Positions 51,505-64,000 of a stretch of DNA of 64,000 nucleotides are shown here, in pieces (within the stretch, counting starts at the first letter, position 1; each line of letters starts with the position of its first letter). Source of the DNA: Ascaris suum (Eukaryota; Nematoda; Chromadorea; Rhabditida; Ascarididae); NCBI GenBank assembly GCA_013433145.1, contig CM024176.1, positions 6,744,520 to 6,808,519 of the forward strand, given 5' to 3'. A program made the position numbers and the translations under genes. The notes beneath the pieces are model-generated. The model searched no databases. It saw nothing but the letters and a program-made list of their open reading frames with translations, and was not told the origin of the DNA.

Positions 51505-54500
51505 TGTCCGACGACTGCTTGCGGATATTACCTCGTGGTCTTCTTTTATGGATCTTCATTGTCATCGCAGCTGTTCCATTTTCCAGAAGCATCCTCCTAT
51601 TTGAAAATTCGTGGTTTAAAAAAATGTTTTCTAGAGGGAAAAATATCTCTTGCCGTTCAAACACCAATGAAATAACTGCACAAGCGCATTGGAAACCGTA
51701 TGTGGAGGAAACATTCGGATTTGCCATATGCTGAATTATATTTGCAAAAAATCATCGTCATATCATTGCTTATGCTGAACGCTGCATTTGAGTAAATAAT
51801 CTCATGCCATTCATATGTGCGTTTACTTTATCATCGTTGTTGCATTGAGCTCATTTCGCTTTACTTTTTTTCACATTGGGCGACGATTTTCTGCAACATA
51901 TCCATCCGGCGGATTTCACTGACGATTTTTGATCGTTGGGTACTAGCTGCAATTATGCAATTTGCGTTGGCAACAAAGGCATATATTAGGTGATTGCTCG
52001 CGAAAGCCTTATTGACTTGCATATGATTGTTGATCACTTAACAGTATAGCGCTGCCATGTTTCAAATGCATCTCGATCAAGAGAAGTGGAACATTCACTC
52101 TCCAATGTTATTTCGCTTTGAGAATATAAACCGATGTAAACAGTGCACGCGATCGGGTAAAAAAGTTATGCGGCCACGATTACTGTCGTGTGGGAGCGAT
52201 TCCTTAAATGATAGGATTTTCGAGGAAAATCACAGGAACGATGGCAGAAAGAGATGATATTGCAAGCTTAGATGAAGTCGAGTTGAAATCGACCACGTAG
52301 CGTTTTGCTGCTCAACTTCAAGGAGAATTCTCACTTCACGAAATCTTCCCCACTGGTTCGAGTACTTAATAATCAGTGATGGTGATTGTAGGTTATTATA
52401 AATTGTGGTGTGGCATAACGAATGATATTCCCCGCGGGAACAGGTTTCAAACTCCGAAGAACCCCCTTCCTTCCCGGAAGGCGGGAGATTTCCGGAGAAG
52501 AGGGAATGTTGATGGAGATGGAATGTTGGGAAACGCCTGCTTTTATCACGGGACCGTTCGCACACTGTTAATGCTATTGTGCTGCATCGCTTTCACATAA
52601 AATGTATTGCAGATTATGAAATTTTCGGCGCTTTAAGATATCGCATAATATAGGGGTGCGAAATTTGCGCAATGATGAAGTACGGTGAATACGCGTTCGA
52701 AATTGTGGAGGAGGTGAAGTGTGGTGGAATACTGGTAAGAAACAGCGGTAATTTGGCAGCACAAATTTGCGACATTCTTCCCGGTTGCTCTCTTTCTTTC
52801 GATCAAACGTTGTTTATTGCGTTGTTTCTTGTTGTTGTTAATTCTTGCATTTGGTAGCATGTTGCATATCGCTTGCGTACACGATTATTTCTCCGGTAGG
52901 CACGATCTTTTCCAGATGAGAGAAACAGGAGGCAGGTTAAAGAGGGGAGGGGACAGCATGCTGTGGAACCTCAAAAGCAATGACTCTTTCTTTGGACACC
53001 GCGCGACTTGCAAAGTTTTCTGTTTCTCGTCACAGAGTTCGAGATGTGCTTCATTTTCATGTGGGTTGGAATGATGCCGCACACCGCTTATTTTCTTCTG
53101 CGAAGTTGGTTCCATCTATGTTTTCATTCATGCCATCCTACATTCAGTGGTTCTTGTAAAAAATACTCAAAACACAAAGTTTTCGACTTCGCTGTGATGT
53201 TAAGTCGTCCATACACATAAGGTTAAAACGGTTTTAACACACAGCACAGTCGTGACATATGCTTGTAATGTCGCTGGTTATCTGTGTTGTCGGTGGCTGA
53301 AGTTCGCAAATTTTCGTAAATTCGACCATCTCCTCATTAAAATGACACTGTTAAAAGGACTACATCTCCGACATGACATGGTTTTTCCAAGTCCAGCGTT
53401 TTACTTGCAACTACATTGAAACCGTGGCTTTCTTTGAGTGCACGCAGGCGAAGTTCTCTGCAGAATTCCGATATTAGACTTGCTCAGTTACAGCGTGTCT
53501 CTTTTTTCTTTCTGCTTTTTGACTGTATCCATTAGGTCTCGATATCACATTTTGCAGTAAACTGTTACTTCTCTGACAACACCTACGTGGCACCTTTCTC
53601 CCACTATACAACCCCGCTCAATTTCCTCATGTTCTCTTGCTCGTTCCAAACTGTAAAAGATAAATCCGTACTCCTAACATCTCTCACGTAGACTAGAAAG
53701 CAGAGAGGCGCCCCGCAAGGGGTGGAGGGGGTCTGGTCCCAGGGAATTCTCCGCTGTAATAGCGACTTTTGGGGGCGGGGCCCTTGCTACGAGGGTACAC
53801 AGTTTCAAGAGTCTTTTTTATGTGGGGGTGCCTACGGAGGAATGCTGGCGAATTGCGGACAGCAAAAAACAAAAATAAAAATAAGCAGCAGTAAGAAGGA
53901 ATTCTGCTGAAATTTGCTCTGTAATTCAAATTGGTGGTAAATCTTAAATCACCCACTACTTTTTTCAGATCCTCCACTAGTTTTAAAGCATCCAGGCCTT
54001 CCGACCTTCTCCTGACTTTGCTGCCGCTCATCTGTCTTTTGCGATTTTATGAAGTTTCCGTCTTTGCGAAAATTCACTTCATCCTCCAAACCTTTTATCA
54101 AAGTTTTGCTAAGTACGGAACATTCGCCTATCACATATATAACTATTTCAAACACCGCCGTTATATAAGAGTTAAAATCATCGATTCTTTCAGAACTTCA
54201 TGCCTCCTGAACATTTCCTCCTACTTCCACAAGTAAGGTGCTCCAAGAAGGGTAACCACTTATAGAAATCACAAGGGATGAAACCGAACGAAAGATGTAG
54301 TTATGTGTGTTGATCTTAGTACTTTTATATCCCGTTATTACTGCTCGTGTACTTCGTACCATAATGGTTCCTTATTGTAGATGCAAAGACCTCTTGCACT
54401 TGTACTGTCACAAAAATTTCACAAAAGGAGCGTCAGTGCCTCAACTCATGAACTCTTCAATAAACAAAAACCACAATGAACCGACGCCGCTCTAATGTTG

Positions 54501-54759
54501 GTGGGAGAGACGTGACATGCGACGCTATGCATACAGCTGTCCTTCGAACTTTTAAACACTTTTCTAAATATTTGCAGAGGCAGAAGCCTCTGGACACCAT
54601 TGATGAAGCGTAGGTAGCGATTGTCGCCGTGACGATACGATCTAAACGACATCTCTCCGACGCATTCGAAAAGTCGTCCCACATGAATCATTGACAGTAC
54701 AGTCAGCACAGAACGTTCCTGAAACCGAACGTATCCAGCGCGACTTACAGTTACCTTTC
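51505..54759. other. Intergenic region upstream of the cysteine-module gene
   Basis: About 3.2 kb. I see no exon chain. The patch 53696-53850 is much more GC-rich than its surroundings and contains a CCCC-GCAA-GGGG hairpin at about 53711-53722. A short palindrome (CCTTCCCGGAAGG) is near 52468. Minus-strand frames at 53693-54031 and 53949-54155 are open but unrecognised. Confidence 0.4.
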
Positions 54760-57700
54760 TTGACAATATTAAGATGAAAGTCTTCGACAAATCAAGACCA
54801 CACAATCCACTTTTCGTTTCTTTCCGTCCTTCACTACAGCCGCGATCCACCCTCCCGCCTGGACGTACTAGGAAGCAGCGTTTGTATAAAAGGACGCTCG
54901 CAAACGCATCTAAAAGGCAGGTCCGAAAGAATCCAGTTATCATGTCCTCGAATCCGGATACCGACCGATGACCGCTCATTATTTTCGCTTTTTCATTGAC
55001 CACTGATCCCGGCGATGCTCCAAACCTCATCAAACAAATCTAATTAAAGCTTCTATTTCATGTAAAATTGTGTCGCGGACTTAATGGCTGTTGGAATATG
55101 ACGGCTGTCGCAATTCATCTGATTTCTACTAATGCAAGTAAGCAAAATCAACAAAACGGTTCTGCTTCTCTGGAGCGAGCTTATTTCTCGTTTGTTTGCA
55201 TCTTTTGCTGCATCGCGGTTCACCCTTCCGCCTGGACGTACTAGGAAACAACGTTTGTATAAAAGGACGCTCGCAAACGTATCTACAAGGCAGGTCCGAA
55301 GGAATCCGGTTATCATGTCCTTCGAGTCCGGATACCGACCGATGACCGCTCATTATTTTCGCCATTGACCACTGATCCCGGCGATGCTAGAAACCTCATC
55401 AAACAGATCTAATTAAAGCTTCTATTTCAGCACCTGGGATGTAAAATTGTATCGCGGACTTAATGGCTGTTGGAATGACGGCTGTCGCAATTCATCTGAT
55501 TTCTACTAATGCAAGTAAGCAAAATCAACAAAACGGTGCTGCTTCTCTGGAGCGAGCTTATTTCTCGTTTGTTTGCATCTTTTGCTGCATCGCGGTTCAC
55601 CCTTCTGCCTGGACGTACTAGGAAACAACGTTTGTATAAAAGGACGCTCGCAAACGCATCTACAAGGCAGGTCCGAAGGAATCCGGTTATCATGTCCTTC
55701 GAATCCGGATACCGACCGATGACCGCTCATTATTTTCGCCACTGACCACTGATCCCGGCGATGCTAGAAACCTCATCAAACAGATCTAATTAAAGCTTCT
55801 ATTTCAGCACCTGGGATGTAAAATTGTATCGCGGACTTAATGGCTGTTGGAATATGACGGCTGTCGCAGTACATCTCATTTCTAGAGTGTGCTTCTCTGG
55901 AGCGAGCTTCTTTCCCGTTTGTTTGCATCTTTTGCTGCATCGCGATCCACCCTTCCGCCTGGACGTACTAGGAAACAACGTTTGTATAAAAGGACGCTCG
56001 CAAACGCATCTACAAGGCAGGTCCGAAGGAATCCGGTTATCATGTCCTTCGAATCCGGATACCGACCGATGACCGCTCATTATTTTCGCTTTTTCATTGA
56101 CCACTGATCCCGGCGATGCTCCAAACCTCATCAAACAGATCTAATTAAAGCTTCTATTTCAGCACCTGGGATGTAAAATTGTATCGCGGACTTAATGGCT
56201 GTTGGAATATGACGGCTGTCGCAATTCATCTGATTTCTACTAACGCAAGTAAGCAAAATCAACAAAACGGTACTGCTTCTCTGGAGCGAGCTTATTTCTC
56301 GTTTGTTTGCATCTTTTGCTGCATCGCGGTTCACCCTTCCGCCTGGACGTACTAGGAAACAACGTTTGTATAAAAGGACGCTCGCAAACGCATCTACAAG
56401 GCAGGTCCGAAGGAATCCGGTTATCATGTCCTTCGAATCCGGATACCGACCGATGACCGCTCATTATTTTCGCTTTTTCATTGACCACTGATCCCGGCGA
56501 TGCTCCAAACCTCATCAAACAGATCTAATTAAAGCTTCTATTTCAGCACCTGGGATGTAAAATTGTATCGCGGACTTAATGGCTGTTGGAATATGACGCT
56601 GTCGCAGTACATCTCATTTCTAGAGTGTGCTTCTCTGGAGCGAGCTTCTTTCTCGTTTGTTTGCATCTTTTGCTGCATCGCGGTTCACCCTTCCGCCTGG
56701 ACGTACTAGGAAACAACGTTTGTATAAAAGGACGCTCGCAAACGCATCTACAAGGCAGGTCCGAAGGAATCCGGTTATCATGTCCTTCGAATCCGGATAC
56801 CGACCGATGACCGCTCATTATTTTCGCTTTTTCATTGACCACTGATCCCGGCGATGCTCCAAACCTCATCAAACAGATCTAATTAAAGCTTCTATTTCAG
56901 CACCTGGGATGTAAAATTGTATCGCGGACTTAATGGCTGTTGGAATATGACGGCTGTCGCAGTACATCTCATTTCTAGAGTGTGCTTCTCTGGAGCGAGC
57001 TTCTTTCCCGTTTGTTTGCATCTTTTGCTGCATCGCGGTTCACCCTTCCGCCTGGACGTACTAGGAAACAACGTTTGTATAAAAGGACGCTCGCAAACGC
57101 ATCTACAAGGCAGGTCCGAAGGAATCCGGTTATCATGTCCTTCGAATCCGGATACCGACCGATGACCGCTCATTATTTTCGCTTTTTCATTGACCACTGA
57201 TCCCGGCGATGCTCCAAACCTCATCAAACAGATCTAATTAAAGCTTCTATTTCAGCACCTGGGATGTAAAATTGTATCGCGGACTTAATGGCTGTTGGAA
57301 TATGACGGCTGTCGCAGTACATCTCATTTCTAGAGTGTGCTTCTCTGGAGCGAGCTTCTTTCCCGTTTGTTTGCATCTTTTGCTGCATCGCGGTTCACCC
57401 TTCCGCCTGGACGTACTAGGAAACAACGTTTGTATAAAAGGACGCTCGCAAACGCATCTACAAGGCAGGTCCGAAGGAATCCGGTTATCATGTCCTTCGA
57501 ATCCGGATACCGACCGATGACCGCTCATTATTTTCGCTTTTTCATTGACCACTGATCCCGGCGATGCTCCAAACCTCATCAAACAGATCTAATTAAAGCT
57601 TCTATTTCAGCACCTGGGATGTAAAATTGTATCGCGGACTTAATGGCTGTTGGAATATGACGGCTGTCGCAGTACATCTCATTTCTAGTGTGTGCTTCTC

Positions 57701-60700
57701 TGGAGCGAGCTTCTTTCCCGTTTGATCTTTTGCTGCATCGCGGTTCACCCTTCCGCCTGGACGTACTAGGAAACAACGTTTGTATAAAAGGACGCTCGCA
57801 AACGCATCTACAAGGCAGGTCCGAAGGAATCCGGTTATCATGTCCTTCGAATCCGGATACCGACCGATGACCGCTCATTATTTTCGCTTTTTCATTGACC
57901 ACTGATCCCGGCGATGCTCCAAACCTCATCAAACAGATCTAATTAAAGCTTCTATTTCAGCACCTGGGATGTAAAATTGTATCGCGGACTTAATGGCTGT
58001 TGGAATATGACGGCTGTCGCAGTACATCTCATTTCTAGAGTGTGCTTCTCTGGAGCGAACTTCTTTCCCGTTTGTTTGCATCTTTTGCTGCATCGCGGTT
58101 CACCCTTCCGCCTGGACGTACTAGGAAACAACGTTTGTATAAAAGGACGCTCGCAAACGCATCTACAAGGCAGGTCCGAAGGAATCCGGTTATCATGTCC
58201 TTCGAATCCGGATACCGACCGATGACCGCTCATTATTTTCGCTTTTTCATTGACCACTGATCCCGGCGATGCTCCAAACCTCATCAAACAGATCTAATTA
58301 AAGCTTCTATTTCAGCACCTGGGATGTAAAATTGTATCGCGGACTTAATGGCTGTTGGAATATGACGGCTGTCGCAGTACATCTCATTTCTAGAGTGTGC
58401 TTCTCTGGAGCGAGCTTCTTTCCCGTTTGTTTGCATCTTTTGCTGCATCGCGGTTCACCCTTCCGCCTGGACGTACTAGGAAACAACGTTTGTATAAAAG
58501 GACGCTCGCAAACGCATCTACAAGGCAGGTCCGAAGGAATCCGGTTATCATGTCCTTCGAATCCGGATACCGACCGATGACCGCTCATTATTTTCGCTTT
58601 TTCATTGACCACTTGCATCAAACCTCATCAAACAGATCTAATTAAAGCTTCTATTTCAGCACCTGGGATGTAAAATTGTATCGCGGACTTAATGGCTGTT
58701 GGAATATGACGGCTGTCGCAGTACATCTCATTTCTAGAGTGTGCTTCTCTGGAGCGAGCTTCTTTCCCGATCTTTTGCTGCATCGCGGTTCACCCTTCCG
58801 CCTGGACGTACTAGGAAACAACGTTTGTATAAAAGGACGCTCGCAAACGCATCTACAAGGCAGGTCCGAAGGAATCCGGTTATCATGTCCTTCGAATCCG
58901 GATACCGACCGATGACCGCTCATTATTTTCGCTTTTTCATTGACCACTGATCCCGGCGATGCTCCAAACCTCATCAAACAGATCTAATTAAAGCTTCTAT
59001 TTCAGCACCTGGGATGTAAAATTGTATCGCGGACTTAATGGCTGTTGGAATATGACGGCTGTCGCAGTACATCTCATTTCTAGAGTGTGCTTCTCTGGAG
59101 CGAGCTTCTTTCCCGTTTGTTTGCATCTTTTGCTGCATCGCGGTTCACCCTTCCGCCTGGACGTACTAGGAAACAACGTTTGTATAAAAGGACGCTCGCA
59201 AACGCATCTACAAGGCAGGTCCGAAGGAATCCGGTTATCATGTCCTTCGAATCCGGATACCGACCGATGACCGCTCATTATTTTCGCTTTTTCATTGACC
59301 ACTGATCCCGGCGATGCTCCAAACCTCATCAAACAGATCTAATTAAAGCTTCTATTTCAGCACCTGGGATGTAAAATTGTATCGCGGACTTAATGGCTGT
59401 TGGAATATGACGGCTGTCGCAATTCATCTGATTTCTACTAATGCAAGTAAGCAAAATCAACAAAACGGTTCTGCTTCTCTGGAGCGAGCTTCTTTCCCGT
59501 TTGTTTGCATCTTTTGCTGCATCGCGGTTCACCCTTCCGCCTGGACGTACTAGGAAACAACGTTTGTATAAAAGGACGCTCGCAAACGCATCTACAAGGC
59601 AGGTCCGAAGGAATCCGGTTATCATGTCCTTCGAATCCGGATACCGACCGATGACCGCTCATTATTTTCGCTTTTTCATTGACCACTGATCCCGGCGATG
59701 CTCCAAACCTCATCAAACAGATCTAATTAAAGCTTCTATTTCAGCACCTGGGATGTAAAATTGTATCGCGGACTTAATGGCTGTTGGAATATGACGGCTG
59801 TCGCAGTACATCTCATTTCTAGTGTGTGCTTCTCTGGAGCGAACTTCTTTCCCGATCTTTTGCTGCATCGCGGTTCACCCTTCCGCCTGGACGTACTAGG
59901 AAACAACGTTTGTATAAAAGGACGCTCGCAAACGCATCTACAAGGCAGGTCCGAAGGAATCCGGTTATCATGTCCTTCGAATCCGGATACCGACCGATGA
60001 CCGCTCATTATTTTCGCTTTTTCATTGACCACTGATCCCGGCGATGCTCCAAACCTCATCAAACAGATCTAATTAAAGCTTCTATTTCAGCACCTGGGAT
60101 GTAAAATTGTATCGCGGACTTAATGGCTGTTGGAATATGACGGCTGTCGCAGTACATCTCATTTCTAGTGTGTGCTTCTCTGGAGCGAACTTCTTTCCCG
60201 TTTGATCTTTTGCTGCATCGCGGTTCACCCTTCCGCCTGGACGTACTAGGAAACAACGTTTGTATAAAAGGACGCTCGCAAACGCATCTACAAGGCAGGT
60301 CCGAAGGAATCCGGTTATCATGTCCTTCGAATCCGGATACCGACCGATGACCGCTCATTATTTTCGCTTTTTCATTGACCACTGATCCCGGCGATGCTCC
60401 AAACCTCATCAAACAGATCTAATTAAAGCTTCTATTTCAGCACCTGGGATGTAAAATTGTATCGCGGACTTAATGGCTGTTGGAATATGACGGCTGTCGC
60501 AGTACATCTCATTTCTAGAGTGTGCTTCTCTGGAGCGAACTTCTTTCCCGTTTGTTTGCATCTTTTGCTGCATCGCGGTTCACCCTTCTGCCTGGACGTA
60601 CTAGGAAACAACGTTTGTATAAAAGGACGCTCGCAAACGCATCTACAAGGCAGGTCCGAAGGAATCCGGTTATCATGTCCTTCGAATCCGGATACCGACC

Positions 60701-62430
60701 GATGACCGCTCATTATTTTCGCTTTTTCATTGACCACTGATCCCGGCGATGCTCCAAACCTCATCAAACAGATCTAATTAAAGCTTCTATTTCAGCACCT
60801 GGGATGTAAAATTGTATCGCGGACTTAATGGCTGTTGGAATATGACGCTGTCGCAGTACATCTCATTTCTAGTGTGTGCTTCTCTGGAGCGAACTTCTTT
60901 CCCGGATCTTTTGCTGCATCGCGGTTCACCCTTCTGCCTGGACGTACTAGGAAACAACGTTTGTATAAAAGGACGCTCGCAAACGCATCTACAAGGCAGG
61001 TCCGAAGGAATCCGGTTATCATGTCCTTCGAATCCGGATACCGACCGATGACCGCTCATTATTTTCGCTTTTTCATTGACCATTGATCCCGGCGATGCTC
61101 CAAACCTCATCAAACAGATCTAATTAAAGCTTCTATTTCAGCACCTGGGATGTAAAATTGTATCGCGGACTTAATGGCTGTTGGAATATGACGGCTGTCG
61201 CAGTACATGTCATTTCTAGAATGTGCTTCTCTGGAGCGAACTTCTTTCCCGTTTGTTTGCATCTTTTGCTGCATCGCGGTTCACCCTTCCGCCTGGACGT
61301 ACTAGGAAACAACGTTTGTATAAAAGGACGCTCGCAAACGCATCTACAAGGCAGGTCCGAAGGAATCCGGTTATCATGTCCTTCGAATCCGGATACCGAC
61401 CGATGACCGCTCATTATTTTCGCTTTTTCATTGACCACTGATCCCGGCGATGCTCCAAACCTCATCAAACAGATCTAATTAAAGCTTCTATTTCAGCACC
61501 TGGGATGTAAAATTGTATCGCGGACTAATGGCTGTTGGAATATGACGGCTGTCGCAGTACATCTCATTTCTAGAGTGTGCTTCTCTGGAGCGAGCTTCTT
61601 TCCCGTTTGTTTGCATCTTTTGCTGCATCGCGGTTCACCCTTCCGCCTGGACGTACTAGGAAACAACGTTTGTATAAAAGGACGCTCGCAAACGCATCTA
61701 CAAGGCAGGTCCGAAGGAATCCGGTTATCATGTCCTTCGAATCCGGATACCGACCGATGACCGCTCATTATTTTCGCTTTTTCATTGACCACTGATCCCG
61801 GCGATGCTCCAAACCTCATCAAACAGATCTAATTAAAGCTTCTATTTCAGCACCTGGGATGTAAAATTGTATCGCGGACTTAATGGCTGTTGGAATATGA
61901 CGCTGTCGCAGTACATCTCATTTCTAGAGTGTGCTTCTCTGGAGCGAGCTTATTTCCCGTTTGTTTGCATCTTTTGCTGCATCGCGGTTCACCCTTCCGC
62001 CTGGACGTACTAGGAAGCAGCGTTTGTATAAAAGGACGCTCGCAAACGCATCTAAAGGCAGGTCCGAAGGAATCCGGTTATCATGTCCTCCGAATCCGGA
62101 TACCGACCGATGACCGCTCATTATTTTCGCTTTTTCATTGACCACTGATCCCGGCGATGCTCCAAACCTCATCAAACAGATCTAATTAAAGCTTCTATTT
62201 CAGCACCTGGGATGTAAAATTGTATCGCGGACTTAATGGCTGTTGGAATATGACGGCTGTCGCAATTCATCTGATTTCTACTAATGCAAGTAAGCAAAAT
62301 CAACAAAACGGTTCTGCTTCTCTGGAGCGAGCTTATTTCTCGTTTGTTTGCATCTTTTGCTGCATCGCGGTTCACCCTTCCGCCTGGACGTACTAGGAAA
62401 CAACGTTTGTATAAAAGCAGCTCGCAAACG
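54760..62430 (+). repeat. Tandem array, 22 copies of a 335-384 bp unit
   Basis: The unit is marked by TATAAAAGGACGCTCGC. It starts at 54885, 55258, 55635, 55985, 56369, 56723, 57078, 57433, 57783, 58138, 58493, 58828, 59183, 59567, 59913, 60263, 60618, 60964, 61319, 61673 and 62027, plus a diverged last copy at 62410. The common spacing is 354-355 bp. A long form (about 383-384 bp, or 373-377 bp with small deletions) precedes the markers at 55258, 55635, 56369, 59567 and 62410; it carries 29 extra bases containing GCAAGTAAGCAAAATCAAC. Shorter spacings (335, 346, 350) come from small deletions next to TTTCCCG and, once, near TGATCCCGG. Internal copies are nearly identical, while the first and last are diverged, as expected for array edges. 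Each unit except the first ends in TCTATTTCAG|CACC, a 3' splice-site-like motif. I find no match to known RNA genes; satellite DNA is the default reading. Confidence 0.95.
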
Positions 62431-63396
62431 GTCGTGAAGGGATGCTCGAAAAAGTGAGGTGATCCTGTTGTTTTAATGCGGATGCAGTTATTTCGAAGGA
62501 TACGAACGCTCTTTATTTTCGCTTTTTCAGTCAGGAGGGAGGGAAAGCTGTTTCAAGAAGGCTTACCTCCTAAAATCATGCGGTACTTTCTGATAGGAAG
62601 GTGATATGCTTTTGCAGAGCCGTCACCTGTGTTCGAATATTGATTTAGCATGTCTGAGTACTGGCATAGTTTGAAATTCCTTTATGTAGTGATTTTGATC
62701 GTTGTGATGTACCTGTGGCAATAGGTCACGATTCTAGCCCTGCACTCAGATTTGTGTTTTTCTTCTTTTTCCTCTGTGGCGTTCGGTCCTTCCGCTCTGC
62801 TCGTGCTGAGCGACGGTCACCGGCTGAACGGGGAACGTCGCTGTTCCTGTCTTAACACGATAACTTATCGGGTACGTCCGTGATGTGCCTTGGCTGCATT
62901 TGGTGACAGATGAGCATCATGGTTTTGTTTTTATTAGGTGATGATTTAACTATATCTCTCACGGGAACGGTTTGCGTCGGTGGTTGTTTTTTTTTTTTTT
63001 AATTTGAGCATCATCATGCGTGGAGCAATATTTCGACGATATCGAAATAGTGGCAGCTATCACCAGGATGCTGCCGCGTGTGATCTCATTTGTAAGATTT
63101 AGTTCAGATGTGTGTTATAGTGCCTCAGCATGTGTCATTTCCGTTGTTTGAATAGGCAGACAAATCTTAACTGCCGCAGATGAGCTTTGCCCCCTCAAAG
63201 ATGGGTAATTTCTGTTGCTGATGTAAAATTGCAGTCTTTATCGCGTATAGCGATGGGGCAGGAAATGAGCGTTTTACTTGCAAGAGAACGACTCCTTTAG
63301 CGTTAAAGTGGAAAATCGAATTATGAGAATTCATTGGATCCAGTAAACTCAGAAATTGTTGAACTTCATAACGCTTGAAAGTGCTTTGCTTTTCAG
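62431..63396. other. Right flank of the tandem array
   Basis: The first 110 bases or so (to about 62530) still resemble the array unit, with TTATTTTCGCTTTTTCA retained, so the array decays here. A T-run lies at 62987-63000. An ATG at 63016 opens a short frame (MRGAIFRRYRNSGSY) that reaches a GTAAG donor near 63091. It could be a first exon, but its phase does not match the exon-like block at 63397. Confidence 0.4.
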
Positions 63397-63594
63397 GCTG
63401 TAGTTCGGCTTGGCTTCATCTCTTCAGCTGTAGCTCATCCCCAACTTTTTGCTTCGAAGTTCAAAGAAAAAATTAAGGGAGCTCATCGCTAATCTCTCTT
63501 TGGTGAATTTGCTGCTGTTGACAACATTCGACCCACTGCCTCTCTAACTTTGACGGGTGAAGGAGAAGAGCTCAAAGGTTTCCGGTACAGCTAG
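63397..63594 (+). pseudogene. Unidentified coding-like exon with one in-frame stop
   Basis: A strong acceptor (GCTTTTCAG ending at 63396) is followed by a single frame of 66 codons to a TAG at 63592-63594, interrupted only by a TAA at 63490-63492. Both sides of that stop read like protein: AVVRLGFISSAVAHPQLFA before it, and SLFGEFAAVDNIRPTASLTL after it. I do not recognise the family. It may be the last exon of a gene ending at the TAA, a decayed copy, or a gene with a sequencing error. Confidence 0.4.
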
Positions 63595-64000
63595 TGTCCA
63601 GTACTTATATGGCTTTTTTATGCTCACACAGACGAATGCTTGGGAAACACGTAGTTTATTTGCATATCACAAAAAGGCAACGATTAGAGGATCGCGGACC
63701 ACCAAATCGCATTCGCTCGCTTCTACCGTTCCGAGAGGTTTTGAGAAGTTGTTTCTGAAACATCTTTCTCTTTGGAGTCATCGGATGCATAAATAACTTT
63801 TGTTCACCTGACGCTTATTTGCTACTCATTTGTGTCAAGCAGACTGGCGAATCTCTGTCTCATGCACATTACGGCACTTCTGGAGGTTCGGGGAGGGGGG
63901 GGGGGGGGGAGGAGATGGGAGAGCGGGGGTTGGAAGCCATGGCACAATAGCAGACGAGCTGTTGAAATGGGTTGTGCATGGTGCAGCCCACTACCTCCCT
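63595..64000. other. Right edge, no gene seen
   Basis: About 400 bases with no supported feature apart from a G-rich run at about 63891-63910. Confidence 0.5.

Noticed and set aside
54446..62375. Open frames of 60-117 codons repeated on both strands in the array
   Set aside because: They exist because each unit is nearly identical and happens to lack stops in several frames. Frames on both strands are equally open, they change where small deletions occur without compensating, and none resembles a protein family.
54885..62415. tRNA-like T-loop (TTCGAAT) in each array unit
   Set aside because: The loop sequence is canonical, but the flanking bases are CC on both sides and cannot form the T stem. 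No acceptor, D or anticodon arm fits, so it is not a tRNA gene.

Overview
The window looks like nuclear DNA of a parasitic clade V nematode of the strongylid or hookworm type. The evidence is the TTTCAG-type 3' splice sites, splice acceptors placed just before start codons (as expected for spliced-leader addition), a nematode-type CHK kinase-like gene, and a xylosyltransferase carrying a WSC domain as in worms and flies. Introns of several hundred to several thousand bases are longer than usual in Caenorhabditis. The species is inferred, not shown. Almost every open frame over 60 codons is spurious. The real genes are made of short exons that I joined by splice sites and reading phase.

Layout from left to right. 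(1) 1503-6397, plus strand: a CHK kinase-like (DUF1679) gene whose kinase signature residues are altered; its 5' end was not found. (2) 6398-16407: about 10 kb with no gene I can support. (3) 16408-17441, minus: a two-exon cysteamine (2-aminoethanethiol) dioxygenase. (4) 20488-32162, minus: a complete 13-exon peptide O-xylosyltransferase (sqv-6 type, 824 aa), the first enzyme of glycosaminoglycan chain synthesis. An opposite-strand ORF broken by one stop codon lies in its fourth intron. (5) 35035-46512, plus: a complete 13-exon mitochondrial translation initiation factor IF-2 (702 aa), divergent from the xylosyltransferase. (6) 48457-51504, minus: a secreted protein built almost entirely from about 14 cysteine-rich modules of roughly 41 residues. 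(7) 54760-62430: a tandem array of 22 copies of a 335-384 bp unit with two interleaved subtypes, a TATA-like box and a 3' splice-site-like motif. (8) 63397-63594: a coding-like exon interrupted by one in-frame stop, near the right edge.

The genes do not form one pathway. Xylosyltransferase acts in the Golgi, IF-2 in mitochondria, the thiol dioxygenase probably in the cytosol, and the cysteine-rich protein is exported. For the xylosyltransferase and IF-2, all exon phases agree and both reconstructed proteins match the usual family length, so these two models are strong. The least explained items are the tandem array, the cysteine-module protein and the two ORFs each broken by a single stop.
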